A DNA stretch of 64,000 nt from UBA4416 sp048498515 (GCA_048498515.1 JBEHXV010000008.1:1-64000); one strand, 5' to 3'. Shown: positions 1 through 7,624, counted from the stretch's first letter. Translations and numbers: made by a program. The notes: generated from the letters alone by a model not told the origin.

Positions 1-1
1 T

Positions 2-505
2 AAAACACCTAAGCCTGCCGAAGAGCCTGTAGCCACAACGCCAACTGTACAACCAACCGTTGAGCCAGTGAAAGAGGAACCGGTAGCAGTTGCCGAACCT
101 GTGAAAGAGGAACCAAAACAACCAGAGCCTAAGAAAGAAGAACCAAAAAGAGATGTCCTTCCTGAAATGAACGCGATTGCTGACGAAGTGGTGTTTGAAC
201 TGAACTCTTCCAGGTTGAATAACGAAGGACTATCTAAACTTAATAAGATTGCCGAGCTGATGAAAAAAGATCCGGACCTTGTAATTAATGTCGTAGGTCA
301 TACCTGCAACAAAGGTACGAATGAATTGAACGAACGTCTTTCTGTGCGCCGTTCAGCATACGTCAAAGAGCAATTGGTGAAGAGAGGTGTAAAAGCTTCA
401 AACATTAAAGAGAGCAAAGGCGTAGGATCTGAGAATCCTTTATACGACAATAATTCTGAATTGCAAAGCAAGAACAGAACTATAAGGTTTGAGTTAGCTA
501 AATAA
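2..505 (+). CDS. OmpA-family C-terminal domain protein (5' partial)
   Basis: The frame is open from base 2, so the N-terminus lies outside the window; 167 residues are visible. The first ~55 are a low-complexity linker rich in Pro, Glu and Lys with repeats of EPVKEEP. From about residue 57 follows an OmpA/MotB-like peptidoglycan-binding domain: VVFELNSSRLNNEG, then VVGHTCNKGTNELNERLS, RRSAYVKEQLVKRGV and a final KNRTIRFEL. OmpA-like domains anchor outer-membrane or periplasmic proteins to peptidoglycan. The acidic/basic Pro-rich linker suits a periplasmic spacer between an N-terminal membrane or beta-barrel part (not seen) and the cell wall. A bidirectional terminator follows directly. The domain call is firm; the full protein's role is unknown because its start is missing. 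Confidence 0.85.
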   Translation, partial: KTPKPAEEPVATTPTVQPTVEPVKEEPVAVAEPVKEEPKQPEPKKEEPKRDVLPEMNAIADEVVFELNSSRLNNEGLSKLNKIAELMKKDPDLVINVVGHTCNKGTNELNERLSVRRSAYVKEQLVKRGVKASNIKESKGVGSENPLYDNNSELQSKNRTIRFELAK

Positions 506-524
506 GCGGCCCTGCATTTTACAT

Positions 525-562
525 AAAAAACCCCATCAGCCAACTGGTTGATAGGGTTTTTT
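525..562. terminator. Bidirectional intrinsic terminator
   Basis: An A-run, a stem of AACCC(C)ATCA against TGAT(A)GGGTT with a short loop, and a T-run lie between the convergent OmpA-domain gene (ends 505) and the ykgJ-like gene (ends 561). Both strands have T-runs after the stem, so it can serve both genes. Confidence 0.75.
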
Positions 563-1046
563 ATGGAATTATTTTTTTTAGCCGTTCCGTTATTTCCAGT
601 ACAGCCGGACAAACCAACGTGTTGCGGTAGGTGAGGTCAAGTATCTGTTCCATGCGTTTGCGATCGGTGTGCGGGTATTCGCGGCAAGCGTTTGGTCTTG
701 CTTCGTATACGGAACAATAATTGTCAGAACCCAGAAAAGGGCAGGGCGCGTGTCTTAATACATAGTCCTTGTCCTCATCAATGCGCAGGTATTTATCAAT
801 GAACTCGCCTGGCTTGATCCTGAAATGTTTTGCCAGGCGTTCCACATCGCGGTTGTAAAAAATAGGGGAGGTGGTTTTGCAGCAATTGGCACAGCTCAGG
901 CAATCAATGGTTTCAAACACCTCATCGTGCAACTCGTGGAAATTATTATCCAGGTTCTTTGGCTTTGTCCGTTTGAGCTTATCATAAAAGGCCCTGTTCT
1001 CTTTTTTAAGAGTTTGGGCTTTTTGATTATGTTTTTGTAAATCCAA
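561..1046 (-). CDS. YkgJ-family cysteine cluster protein
   Basis: A 161-residue soluble protein with the CxxCxxCC-type cluster of the YkgJ/UPF0153 family (C49, C52, C55, C56 in DCLSCANCCK), followed by further cysteines at about 102, 111 and 121 (APCPFLGSDNYC, RPNACREYPHTD). The family is thought to bind a metal, Zn or an Fe-S cluster; its biochemical role is not settled. The Lys-rich N-terminal ~30 residues look helical. It lies 56 bp downstream of truB on the same strand, so the two may be co-transcribed, although a small AT-rich dyad separates them. Family assignment is firm, function unknown. Confidence 0.85.
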   Translation of the reverse strand: MDLQKHNQKAQTLKKENRAFYDKLKRTKPKNLDNNFHELHDEVFETIDCLSCANCCKTTSPIFYNRDVERLAKHFRIKPGEFIDKYLRIDEDKDYVLRHAPCPFLGSDNYCSVYEARPNACREYPHTDRKRMEQILDLTYRNTLVCPAVLEITERLKKIIP

Positions 1047-1071
1047 AACAGGTACAATTTTTTATTTACAA

Positions 1072-1102
1072 TTTACGATTTTCTGAAATTGTCGATCGTA
1101 AA
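1072..1102. repeat. AT-rich inverted repeat in the truB-ykgJ spacer
   Basis: TTTACGAT (1072-1079) and its complement ATCGTAAA (1095-1102) can form a short hairpin. Its wording resembles the dyad at 58795-58838, suggesting a dispersed AT-rich hairpin family. Weak on its own. Confidence 0.4.
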
Positions 1103-1810
1103 TTAGTCAGTTGTCAATGTTTTAATAAATTCTTCCGGCGTTTTGGCATCTTCTATCGAAAAATGTCCAATTTTAGTACGGCATAAGGCATCCAAATAAG
1201 CGCCGCTGTTCAGGGCCAGGCCAAAGTCACGGGCAATACTACGTATGTAGGTTCCTTTGGTGCAGGCAATCCTGAAATCAACCAAAGGTAAGTTGCAGGC
1301 CGTTATTTCAAACTCAAGGATCTCAATTGGTCTTGCTTTCAATTCTATTTCAGCACCAACACGGGCCAGTTTATATAAACGCTTTCCATCTACTTTTACA
1401 GCGCTGAACATGGGTGGTATTTGTTCCTGCTTGCCAATAAAGGATTTTGCCGTTTCATATACCATTTCATTAGTAATATGCTCCGTAGGAAAAACTTCAT
1501 CCACTTCTTTTTCCTTATCGTAACAAGGAGTGGTAGCGCCAATAAAAAAGGTGCCCGTATATTCCTTTGGTAAATCCTGGAAAGAAGAGATCTCTTTTGT
1601 TTTTTTACCGGTACAAATAATCAGCAGTCCTGTAGCTAAGGGATCTAAAGTGCCGGCATGACCAATTTTTAAATGCACCAGTTTTCCATCCAGTAAAAGC
1701 GAAGGATGTTTTTTGAGCGCGTGCTTAAGCTTATTAACCGCCTGAAACGACGACCAGGTATAGGGTTTATTAATGAGTAAAAGCTCTCCGCTGCGGTAAT
1801 CGGGTATCAT
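1103..1810 (-). CDS. truB: tRNA pseudouridine(55) synthase TruB
   Basis: A 235-residue protein with the TruB signature GHAGTLDPLATGLL; the catalytic Asp is D56. Other family blocks are visible: GLLLINKPYTWSSF-like N-terminus (LLINKPYTWSSFQAVN), YTGTFFIGATTPCYDKE, IPPMFSAVKVDGKRLYKLAR and TKGTYIRSIARDFG. TruB isomerises U55 to pseudouridine in the T-loop of most elongator tRNAs. The length is normal for the short Bacteroidota form, which lacks a C-terminal PUA extension. The start ATG at 1810 leads directly into the conserved N-terminus. The neighbour downstream is the cysteine-cluster protein on the same strand. Confidence 0.96.
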   Translation of the reverse strand: MIPDYRSGELLLINKPYTWSSFQAVNKLKHALKKHPSLLLDGKLVHLKIGHAGTLDPLATGLLIICTGKKTKEISSFQDLPKEYTGTFFIGATTPCYDKEKEVDEVFPTEHITNEMVYETAKSFIGKQEQIPPMFSAVKVDGKRLYKLARVGAEIELKARPIEILEFEITACNLPLVDFRIACTKGTYIRSIARDFGLALNSGAYLDALCRTKIGHFSIEDAKTPEEFIKTLTTD

Positions 1811-1841
1811 GGGAGGGCAAAGATACGCTTATTTTGTGAAA

Positions 1842-3425
1842 TTATTCTTTCACAAATTTTTGATAAAACTCGCCCCGGTTGGTTAGCAGCCTAATAAAAT
1901 ACATACCTGGGCTTAATGAAGAAATAGTAATAGTAGAAGCGTTTTTTGTGAGAATCAGCGCGCCGTTTACATTAAAAATGTTTACACTGGTTAAAGTCTG
2001 ATCGGCCGGAAATGTGATCCTGATCTCATCCTTAGCGGGATTAGGCATGATTTCGGTGAGTGGCATAAGCTTGGCCTCCCTCGTATTTAAAGCCAGGCAA
2101 TAATTGGGGTCAATGGCAAAATCTGAAATAACGGTTGTGTTGGCAACATAATCGGCCAGCATATAAGGAGATGTGACATATGTAGTTAGCAAGGGCTCAC
2201 TGTGTTGTATAGGAATCGACACACTATTAGTCATGGTTAGTGCAGTAGAAGTGCTGCAATTTGTTGTTAACAGGGAATCGAGGAAGGTAACGGATAAGGG
2301 GTTTAATGGAAAATTGCGGCTTGTTACATCGAAAAAGAATTTATTGTTATTTAACACGGTAAGCTTTGCCGATTCGCGCTGGGAAGAAGGTGGCCACCAT
2401 GAATAGTTCAGCAAGGTATTATAGTGGCCGGAAAAAACGCCGTTGGAGTCAAGTTTAAAGCATCTACTGTAAAAACCAGTATGGAAATCCCCTGGACCTC
2501 TATTTGGAGCAATGGTAAAAAAAATGGATTTATTCTCATCTTCATCAAAGCTGTTCACCGAAAAATCAGAAGTGTAGTAGGCCGGAAATTTACGGTTCCA
2601 GAGCACATTATTTTTATCATATTTTCGCACGTTAATGTATTCAGGGCTATGGATGCCATGCTGAGAAATAGAATAATAAACATTGGTATTCTTTCTTGAT
2701 TTATAATAACCGGCGGAGCCTATCATATAATGTTGGGGATATTCGCCTATATAGGATTCGGAATAAATGGAATCACCGGCCTCACAATAAGTGAACATCG
2801 ATATGGCAGAGCTTTCAAAAAAATTACCGGAGTAAATACAGGTATAATATCCTGCCGAGTCGTTCAACAAGGTAACATTGCTAAGGCCGGTATACTCGGT
2901 GCCTGTAAAATGGTTGCAGTGCAGTATGTTGCCTAAGGTATCCAGCTTTAATAAGAGAGCAGTCGGGCTCATGTTCATATTTCCTTCACCAGAGATCATG
3001 AGTTTGTTGTTTCGGTCCAGTAAAAGGCTTCTCACATTTATTTGGGTAAGCGATGGATTTTCGATGGTTTTTATCCAGGCCACATTTCCGCTATTATCAA
3101 GTTTTCCTACATATTTCCTATATGAAGTATTCATAAAAGCATAGCTGATCTCGTTTTTTGCTATAAAATAAATACTGCCTGTTGTAGATAATAATAAACT
3201 ATAAAAATCCAGTCCATCGTAGGTTTTAACCCAAATGGGATTGAAATGCTTATCTACTTTTTCGAGCTGGTTGCCATGGAACATGTAGATGTTGGTGTCA
3301 GCATCTATCACATATTGGTTTTCGTTGCCTGTTGATGCATTGAGGTAAGGAAACACCTGTGCATTTAGTGATGTGAAGGCAGAAAATAGAAGTATGTATA
3401 TAATAAGAAGTAGAAGTTTATTCAT
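1842..3425 (-). CDS. Secreted protein with T9SS type A sorting domain
   Basis: 527 residues. The N-terminal signal peptide is MNKLLLLIIYILLFSAFTSLNAQ, with cleavage likely after NAQ, a common Bacteroidota end. The body has repeated 'GKLDNSGNVAWIKT' and 'LLKLDTLGNILHC' phrases, typical of SBBP/PQQ-like beta-propeller blades that read as 'measured value per subject' repeats. The last ~75 residues are a Por-type C-terminal sorting domain: IMPNPAKDEIRI, SVNIFNVNGALIL, then GMYFIRLLTNRGEFYQKF. Such domains direct export through the type IX system and surface attachment. No catalytic motif is visible; a structural or adhesive surface role is an inference. Confidence 0.85.
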   Translation of the reverse strand: MNKLLLLIIYILLFSAFTSLNAQVFPYLNASTGNENQYVIDADTNIYMFHGNQLEKVDKHFNPIWVKTYDGLDFYSLLLSTTGSIYFIAKNEISYAFMNTSYRKYVGKLDNSGNVAWIKTIENPSLTQINVRSLLLDRNNKLMISGEGNMNMSPTALLLKLDTLGNILHCNHFTGTEYTGLSNVTLLNDSAGYYTCIYSGNFFESSAISMFTYCEAGDSIYSESYIGEYPQHYMIGSAGYYKSRKNTNVYYSISQHGIHSPEYINVRKYDKNNVLWNRKFPAYYTSDFSVNSFDEDENKSIFFTIAPNRGPGDFHTGFYSRCFKLDSNGVFSGHYNTLLNYSWWPPSSQRESAKLTVLNNNKFFFDVTSRNFPLNPLSVTFLDSLLTTNCSTSTALTMTNSVSIPIQHSEPLLTTYVTSPYMLADYVANTTVISDFAIDPNYCLALNTREAKLMPLTEIMPNPAKDEIRITFPADQTLTSVNIFNVNGALILTKNASTITISSLSPGMYFIRLLTNRGEFYQKFVKE

Positions 3426-3508
3426 GCAACTAAATTTAATTTCTATAAAACTACACTAAACAACACAGTATATACCTACCGTTAAAGCAGTTTTTAGCAC
3501 AAAAATTT

Positions 3509-4714
3509 TTAAATGCTATGCCCCATTTTATCTTTTTTGGTTTGCATGTATTTTTCGTTGTGCGGGTTGGATGGAATGACAATGGCTACATTTTCGGTAA
3601 CCTCCAGGCCGTAACCAATTAAGCCAACGCGCTTCACCGGGTTGTTGCTCATCAGTTTCATTTTGCTGATGCCCAGGTCGCGAAGAATTTGTGCGCCAAC
3701 GCCGTAGTCGCGTTCATCCATTTTAAAGCCCAGTTCCAGGTTAGCTTCCACGGTATCGCGGCCTTCTTCCTGCAGTTTATAAGCTTTTAATTTATTGAGC
3801 AAACCAATGCCGCGGCCTTCCTGGTTCATGTATACAATGGCGCCTTTGCCTTCTTTTTCAATGGTTTCCATGGCTTTGTGCAATTGTGGGCCGCAATCGC
3901 AACGGCAGGAGCCAAAAATATCGCCGGTCACGCACGATGAGTGTACGCGTACCAGCACCGGTTCGTCTTTTTGCCATTCGCCTTTTACAAGCGCCATGTG
4001 CTCTTCGCCGGTAGTATTTACTTTGTAAGAGATCAATTTAAAATCGCCCCATTTGGTTGGCATTTTCACTTCTACCTGGCGGCTCACAATGCTTTCTTTA
4101 GCCAGCCGGTAAGAGATGAGGTCTTTGATCGTGACAATTTTCAAGTCGAATTGTTTAGCCACTTTTACCAGGTCGGGTAAACGCGCCATGGTACCATCTT
4201 CGTTCAATACCTCTACCAGGGCGCCACAGGGTTCAAAACCCGCCAGGCGTGCAAAATCAATGGTAGCTTCGGTGTGGCCCGTTCTTCTTAGTACCCCGCC
4301 TGTTTTGGCAATCAATGGGAATATATGTCCGGGTCTTCCAAAATCGGCCGCTTTCATCGCGGGATCAATCAGGGCTTTTACTGTTTTAGAGCGGTCGGAA
4401 GTGGAGATGCCTGTAGTACAGCCATGGCCCAGTAAATCAACCGAAACGGTAAAAGCTGTTTCGTGCAGGGCGGTGTTGGAGGTTACCATGAGCTCAAGTT
4501 GTAGTTCTTTTGCCCTTTCTTCGGTAACAGCGGCGCAAATTAAGCCACGGCCATGGGTAGCCATAAAATTAATGATCTCGGGTGTTACGTTACGCGCGGC
4601 GGTTAAAAAATCACCTTCGTTCTCCCTGTCCTCATCATCCACAACAATAATCACTTTCCCTGCTTTAATATCAGCAATGGCTTCTTCAATGGTGTTTACT
4701 TTAATATCTTCCAT
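3509..4714 (-). CDS. ribBA: Bifunctional RibBA: DHBP synthase / GTP cyclohydrolase II
   Basis: 401 residues joining two riboflavin enzymes. Residues ~8-205 are the RibB part (3,4-dihydroxy-2-butanone 4-phosphate synthase): DDEDRENEGDF, THGRGLIC and RTGHTEATIDFARLAG. Residues ~210-395 are the RibA part (GTP cyclohydrolase II), with the zinc cysteines C261, C272 and C274 (CVTGDIFGSCRCDCG), NQEGRGIGLLNKLKAY and the NNPVKRVGL block. Both active sites appear intact, so the protein should supply both precursors of lumazine. No FMN riboswitch-like structure was recognised upstream; instead a dispersed G/C-rich repeat lies at 4763. The start at 4714 matches the usual N-terminus. Confidence 0.96.
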   Translation of the reverse strand: MEDIKVNTIEEAIADIKAGKVIIVVDDEDRENEGDFLTAARNVTPEIINFMATHGRGLICAAVTEERAKELQLELMVTSNTALHETAFTVSVDLLGHGCTTGISTSDRSKTVKALIDPAMKAADFGRPGHIFPLIAKTGGVLRRTGHTEATIDFARLAGFEPCGALVEVLNEDGTMARLPDLVKVAKQFDLKIVTIKDLISYRLAKESIVSRQVEVKMPTKWGDFKLISYKVNTTGEEHMALVKGEWQKDEPVLVRVHSSCVTGDIFGSCRCDCGPQLHKAMETIEKEGKGAIVYMNQEGRGIGLLNKLKAYKLQEEGRDTVEANLELGFKMDERDYGVGAQILRDLGISKMKLMSNNPVKRVGLIGYGLEVTENVAIVIPSNPHNEKYMQTKKDKMGHSI

Positions 4715-4762
4715 GGCCTATGGTTTGTTTTGCGGGGCAAATTTACGCATAAAATATCAATA

Positions 4763-4799
4763 GACCTCACCCCCGACCCCTCTCCAAAGGAGAGGGGGG
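4763..4799. repeat. Dispersed CCCCTCTCC/GGAGAGGGG hairpin repeat, copy 1
   Basis: Reads ACCTCACCCCCGACCCC then TCTCCAAAGGAGAGGGGGG; CCCCTCTCC pairs with GGAGAGGGG around AAA. A near-identical copy sits at 33418-33453 in the rpoB-rpoC spacer, differing at one base of the first half (CCCCCGACC versus CCCCCAACC). It lies between the ribBA start and the end of the SRPBCC gene. Confidence 0.8.
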
Positions 4800-4821
4800 A
4801 GTGGTTTAGGCAAAATTTAAC

Positions 4822-5286
4822 TTATTTCCCAAAAATGTCTTCAATTACCTTTATTCGGTATTTAAAAATGTCTTCAATACGTTTCCTTACAAACAGGGTG
4901 TGCGCCAAAGTGCCCAAAAAGCCAAAGGGAAGCATATAATTCACCTCGTCATGCATTTCCACACCTGTGGCTGTTCTTTTAAAAGAGTGTCGGTGGTGCC
5001 ATAATTTATATAGGCCAAAACGCTGCTCATCAATAAAATAATCGCCTTCCTTCACATGGGTAATCTCGGTCATCCATTTTACTTTAATGCCCAACAGTGG
5101 TTTAAGGGTGTAGGTAATAATTTGCCCGGGATACATGGTTTCGCCATCTGTTCTGTCGGAGGTGATGACAAAGTGTATGTTGGCCGGCGTTATTTTTTGA
5201 AGGTTGTTGGGCGATGAGAAAAAAGCCCAGGCCTCTTCCAAAGAAATTGGCAGATGTTGTGTACTTTTTATGCTGTAAAACTTCAT
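4822..5286 (-). CDS. SRPBCC-fold (START-like) protein
   Basis: 154 residues from ATG at 5286, reading MKFYSIKSTQHLPISLEEAW. A longer frame reaches 5328 but adds a non-conserved leader; the inner ATG fits the family. The pattern 'FFSSPNNLQKITP', 'MYPGQIITYTL', 'WMTEITHVKEGDYFIDEQ', 'GPYKLWHHRHSF'-like (GLYKLWHHRHSF) and 'DEVNYMLPFG' matches SRPBCC 'cell-division inhibitor/polyketide cyclase-like' proteins, which have a deep hydrophobic ligand cavity. Ligand and role are unknown. It diverges from the Nudix gene at 5329 with only 42 bp between starts, so their promoters must overlap. Confidence 0.8.
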   Translation of the reverse strand: MKFYSIKSTQHLPISLEEAWAFFSSPNNLQKITPANIHFVITSDRTDGETMYPGQIITYTLKPLLGIKVKWMTEITHVKEGDYFIDEQRFGLYKLWHHRHSFKRTATGVEMHDEVNYMLPFGFLGTLAHTLFVRKRIEDIFKYRIKVIEDIFGK

Positions 5287-5328
5287 AATGAATATATTTG
5301 TTATGGTTAAGACAAGCTGGGAAAACAA

Positions 5329-5958
5329 ATGTTCGCCGATTTCATTACAAATTTAAAAATAAAGCTCCAACAACCTTTACCCGGAGAGGAAGCGCAGTTT
5401 GAAATGGCGCATGTTGGCCGCGAAAGAAACATTAAGCCGGCAGAGTATAAAAGCTACAGGCCTAGCGCAGTGTTGGTTTTAGTGTATCCAAACGAGCACA
5501 ACGAAACCATTTTGCTGCTCATAGAGCGCATGACCTACAATGGGTACCATAGCGGACAAATTGCCTTGCCGGGTGGTAAGGCCGAGGAAACCGACCAAAA
5601 CCTGGAAGCTACAGCCCTGCGTGAGTTTTTTGAAGAAACCGGGGCCGATGCCATGCCCGAAATTATAGGCAGGCTTACACCAGTTTATATTTCGGTAAGC
5701 AAATTCAGCGTACAACCTTTCGTAGCTTACCTTCCAAAACGTCCCAATTTTTCGGTGAACACAAGGGAGGTGCAGCGCCTCATCGAGTGGCCTTTCACCA
5801 ACTTTATCAGCGCCCAAACAGTAAAACAAACCACCATTGAGCCCATGCCCGGCCTTAAACTCACAACGCCTTATTTTGATGTGCAGGACAAAGTATTGTG
5901 GGGCGCCACGGCCATGATTATGAATGAGCTGAAGTGGGTTGTGAACCGGACGGATTAA
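5329..5958 (+). CDS. CoA pyrophosphatase-type Nudix hydrolase
   Basis: 209 residues. The Nudix box lies at about residues 82-104 (GGKAEETDQNL ... ALREFFEETG), with the metal-binding REFFEE core. Just upstream is LLLIERMTYNGYHSGQIALP, which matches the UPF0035-type motif (LLxxR...R/Y...G...PGG) typical of CoA diphosphatases (NudL/PCD1 type). Such enzymes cleave CoA or its oxidised forms to phosphopantetheine and 3',5'-ADP. The start at 5329 is the first ATG; it is divergent from the SRPBCC gene. Enzyme class is firm; substrate is inferred from the CoA motif. Confidence 0.88.
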   Translation: MFADFITNLKIKLQQPLPGEEAQFEMAHVGRERNIKPAEYKSYRPSAVLVLVYPNEHNETILLLIERMTYNGYHSGQIALPGGKAEETDQNLEATALREFFEETGADAMPEIIGRLTPVYISVSKFSVQPFVAYLPKRPNFSVNTREVQRLIEWPFTNFISAQTVKQTTIEPMPGLKLTTPYFDVQDKVLWGATAMIMNELKWVVNRTD

Positions 5959-6061
5959 CTTTCAAGCACTTTTTATAGTATAAAAATTATATACAGTGTG
6001 CACAATTTAAAGATGCGCATTAAAAATGCATTGTATGGCTGAAAGCGGCAACTTTGCTGTA

Positions 6062-6445
6062 ATGTCAAAGGTTCAGATTCACATAGGAAAGAAGATCAGG
6101 GAAGTATTGGATAAAACACCCATTAGTGTTGTAGATTTTGCAAAAAGCATCAACTTAACGCGTAATGGCGCCTACAAGGTGTTTGAGAAAGAAACCATTG
6201 ATACCGGTCAGCTGCAAACCATTGGTAAAGTGCTGAACCACGATTTCTTTGCCTACTACGAACAAAGTCCATCCACTGCCAAGGAAACTAATCCTGAGTA
6301 TGGTTACGCTACAAAAGCTGAAATGGCCGATCTGGCCCATATGATCCTGAAGTTAACCAGGGCTGTGGAGCGCATTGAAGAACGGTTGCCAGCTGCAAAG
6401 CCGGCCAGGAAACCGGCGGCTAAAAAGAAACCGGAGAAAAAGTAG
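6062..6445 (+). CDS. Small XRE-like helix-turn-helix protein with Lys/Pro/Ala tail
   Basis: 127 residues from ATG at 6062 (MSKVQIHIGKKIREVL). The frame can also start at 6026, but the added 12 residues look unconserved. Residues ~1-60 resemble a Cro/C1-type HTH: KIREVLDKTPISVVDFAKS, INLTRNGAYKVFEKETI, then QLQTIGKVLN. A helix rich in charge follows (EMADLAHMILKLTRAVERIEERL), then a basic tail with repeated KPARKPAAKKKPEKK, typical of non-specific DNA contact. It ends 4 bp before the convergent ORF6N gene. It is probably a DNA-binding regulator, with unknown targets. Confidence 0.75.
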   Translation: MSKVQIHIGKKIREVLDKTPISVVDFAKSINLTRNGAYKVFEKETIDTGQLQTIGKVLNHDFFAYYEQSPSTAKETNPEYGYATKAEMADLAHMILKLTRAVERIEERLPAAKPARKPAAKKKPEKK

Positions 6446-6449
6446 GTTC

Positions 6450-6992
6450 TTATTTTTTTGGCAACGTATATCCAATTTGTTTTCGTGGTTTAACGGATTC
6501 TTTTTTATCTGTTAGTTCATCCATGTATTGAAAGACGACCTCAATGTTTTTTGTATTATTATCGGTTTTCTTTTCTAATTTTTCTATAGCCAACCTTATG
6601 TCTGTATTATCCAGCAGCATTTGCCTGATCTTCGTAAATACCCTCATGATTTGTATGTTTACCTGTATGGCTTTAGCACTATTTAAAACACTGGAAAGCA
6701 TGGCTACGCCTTGCTCTGTAAACGCATAGGGTAAATATTTGATATTTTCACCCTGTTTCAAGGTGCCAATTTGGCACCTTGAAACTTCCGCCTCTTCTTT
6801 GGTTAATTCCATCATAAAGTCATCCGGAAAACGTTCCAGGTTACGTTTAACCTGGCGTTTTAATTGTTTCGTTTCAATCTGGTATAATTCCGCGAGGTCA
6901 CGGTCCAGCATTACTTTTTGCCCGCGAACAATATAAATTTTGTTCATGACCACCTCATCTACAATAATAATCGAATTCTCTGCCTGTATCAT
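6450..6992 (-). CDS. ORF6N-domain DNA-binding protein (paralogue A)
   Basis: 180 residues. Residues ~15-103 are the phage-derived ORF6N domain: KIYIVRGQKVMLDRDLAELY, QLKRQVKRNLERFPDDFM, then YAFTEQGVAMLSSVLNS. The C-terminal part is a predicted coiled coil (RLAIEKLEKKTDNNTKNIE) ending in the motif RKQIGY that is shared with the pair at 38-39 kb. ORF6N proteins occur in phages and as solitary chromosomal genes; many are thought to bind DNA. A perfect 31-bp palindrome lies inside the coding region (residues ~70-80, VSRCQIGTLKQ). A good promoter (-7 box CAAAGGTA on the plus strand, 7018-7025) supports the start at 6992. Role unknown. Confidence 0.88.
   Translation of the reverse strand: MIQAENSIIIVDEVVMNKIYIVRGQKVMLDRDLAELYQIETKQLKRQVKRNLERFPDDFMMELTKEEAEVSRCQIGTLKQGENIKYLPYAFTEQGVAMLSSVLNSAKAIQVNIQIMRVFTKIRQMLLDNTDIRLAIEKLEKKTDNNTKNIEVVFQYMDELTDKKESVKPRKQIGYTLPKK
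6755..6785. repeat. Perfect palindrome inside ORF6N gene A
   Basis: A 15-bp arm GTTTCAAGGTGCCAA (6755-6769), a single central T, then its exact reverse complement (6771-6785). It lies in the coding sequence just before the conserved PYAFTEQG block. Palindromes of 12 and 13 bp arms sit at the equivalent place in the two other ORF6N genes of this window. Confidence 0.95.
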
Positions 6993-7017
6993 AATATTAG
7001 CTAACTACATAAAGACC

Positions 7018-7062
7018 CAAAGGTAAATTGAATTTTGACCAGTCTTTGCTACAAAACGTAGA
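7018..7062 (-). promoter_or_regulatory. Promoter of ORF6N gene A with upstream dyad
   Basis: On the minus strand TACCTTTG (7025-7018) matches the Bacteroidota -7 consensus TAnnTTTG and places the start of transcription about 20 bp before the ATG at 6992. Exactly 21 bp upstream of the -7 box is the imperfect dyad 7047-7062, which reads TGCTACAAAACGTAGA on the plus strand (CTAC...GTAG). The tandem ORF6N pair has a related dyad at the same spacing. Confidence 0.65.
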
Positions 7063-7078
7063 ATGGTAAAAAACGGCA

Positions 7079-7312
7079 ATGTATTACTTACTTAACCCAA
7101 AAACAACCATTGCTTTTAATAAAATGAGTAAAGTAGTTGGAACAGTATGGTCATCGGTTTACAAAAGAAACCTATTCTCTAATGGATCCAAAAAGCAAAA
7201 CAAGGCTTTGGTTGATTCAATTGCGTATGAGGTGAATTTTTTACTTGAAAAAGAAATGGATTTTTCCGTGTCTGTTATCATTCCACGGAATAGGTATGTA
7301 AAAAAACCATAA
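7079..7312 (+). CDS. Hypothetical small protein
   Basis: 77 residues beginning MYYLLNPKTTIAFNKMSK, basic in the first half and acidic-hydrophobic afterwards (SIAYEVNFLLEKEMDFSVSV). No domain recognised. It stops two bases before the next plus-strand ATG at 7315, as in an operon. It lies between ORF6N gene A and the transposase and may belong to the inserted DNA. Real coding status is moderately likely. Confidence 0.4.
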   Translation: MYYLLNPKTTIAFNKMSKVVGTVWSSVYKRNLFSNGSKKQNKALVDSIAYEVNFLLEKEMDFSVSVIIPRNRYVKKP

Positions 7313-7314
7313 TT

Positions 7315-7557
7315 ATGAGTGAAGGAAGATACAAAATGATAACGGAAGTTGACGGGGAGCGGAGGGAGTATACTATTCCAGGCTCGTCGCCTGTCGGAAG
7401 ATACATCGCACTTCATCTCGAAAGAAATCGTCGGAAAGAGACGAGAGTAGGTCGTCATTCCAACAAAGTTGATGTTTCCCCATTATTGACTGAATCTCCC
7501 AACTTATATACCTACGAAGTCCTTCCGCCTCGGCAGGATAAGCCTCTAAGTACTTAA
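7315..7557 (+). CDS. Doubtful small ORF, possibly interrupted
   Basis: 80 residues. The first ~22 (MSEGRYKMITEVDGERREY) read like a genuine protein and follow the previous gene by 2 bp. The rest is Arg/Pro/Ser-rich and is antisense to a better-looking minus-strand frame at 7373-7603. One explanation is that an original gene was cut near 7370 by an insertion. Kept only as a low-confidence entry. Confidence 0.25.
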   Translation: MSEGRYKMITEVDGERREYTIPGSSPVGRYIALHLERNRRKETRVGRHSNKVDVSPLLTESPNLYTYEVLPPRQDKPLST

Positions 7558-7603
7558 TGTTTAACTCGTCAAATCTCTCTTTTAAAAACTGATCTACGCT
7601 CAT
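7373..7603 (-). CDS. Hypothetical acidic small protein
   Basis: 76 residues starting MSVDQFLKERFDELNIKYLE and ending DEVRCIFRQATSLE; composition (Leu, Asp, Glu, Phe, few Pro) is typical of a small helical soluble protein and better than the overlapping plus-strand frame. It diverges from the transposase with 21 bp between start codons, so it could be a passenger or regulator of the mobile element. No domain recognised. Confidence 0.45.
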   Translation of the reverse strand: MSVDQFLKERFDELNIKYLEAYPAEAEGLRRYISWEIQSIMGKHQLCWNDDLLSSLSDDFFRDEVRCIFRQATSLE

Positions 7604-7624
7604 AAGACTTATAAATATACAAAA

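Noticed and set aside
3795..4763. Plus-strand ORFs opposite ribBA (up to 215 aa)
   Set aside because: Shadows of a highly conserved minus-strand gene; Ser/Pro/Ala-rich antisense composition.
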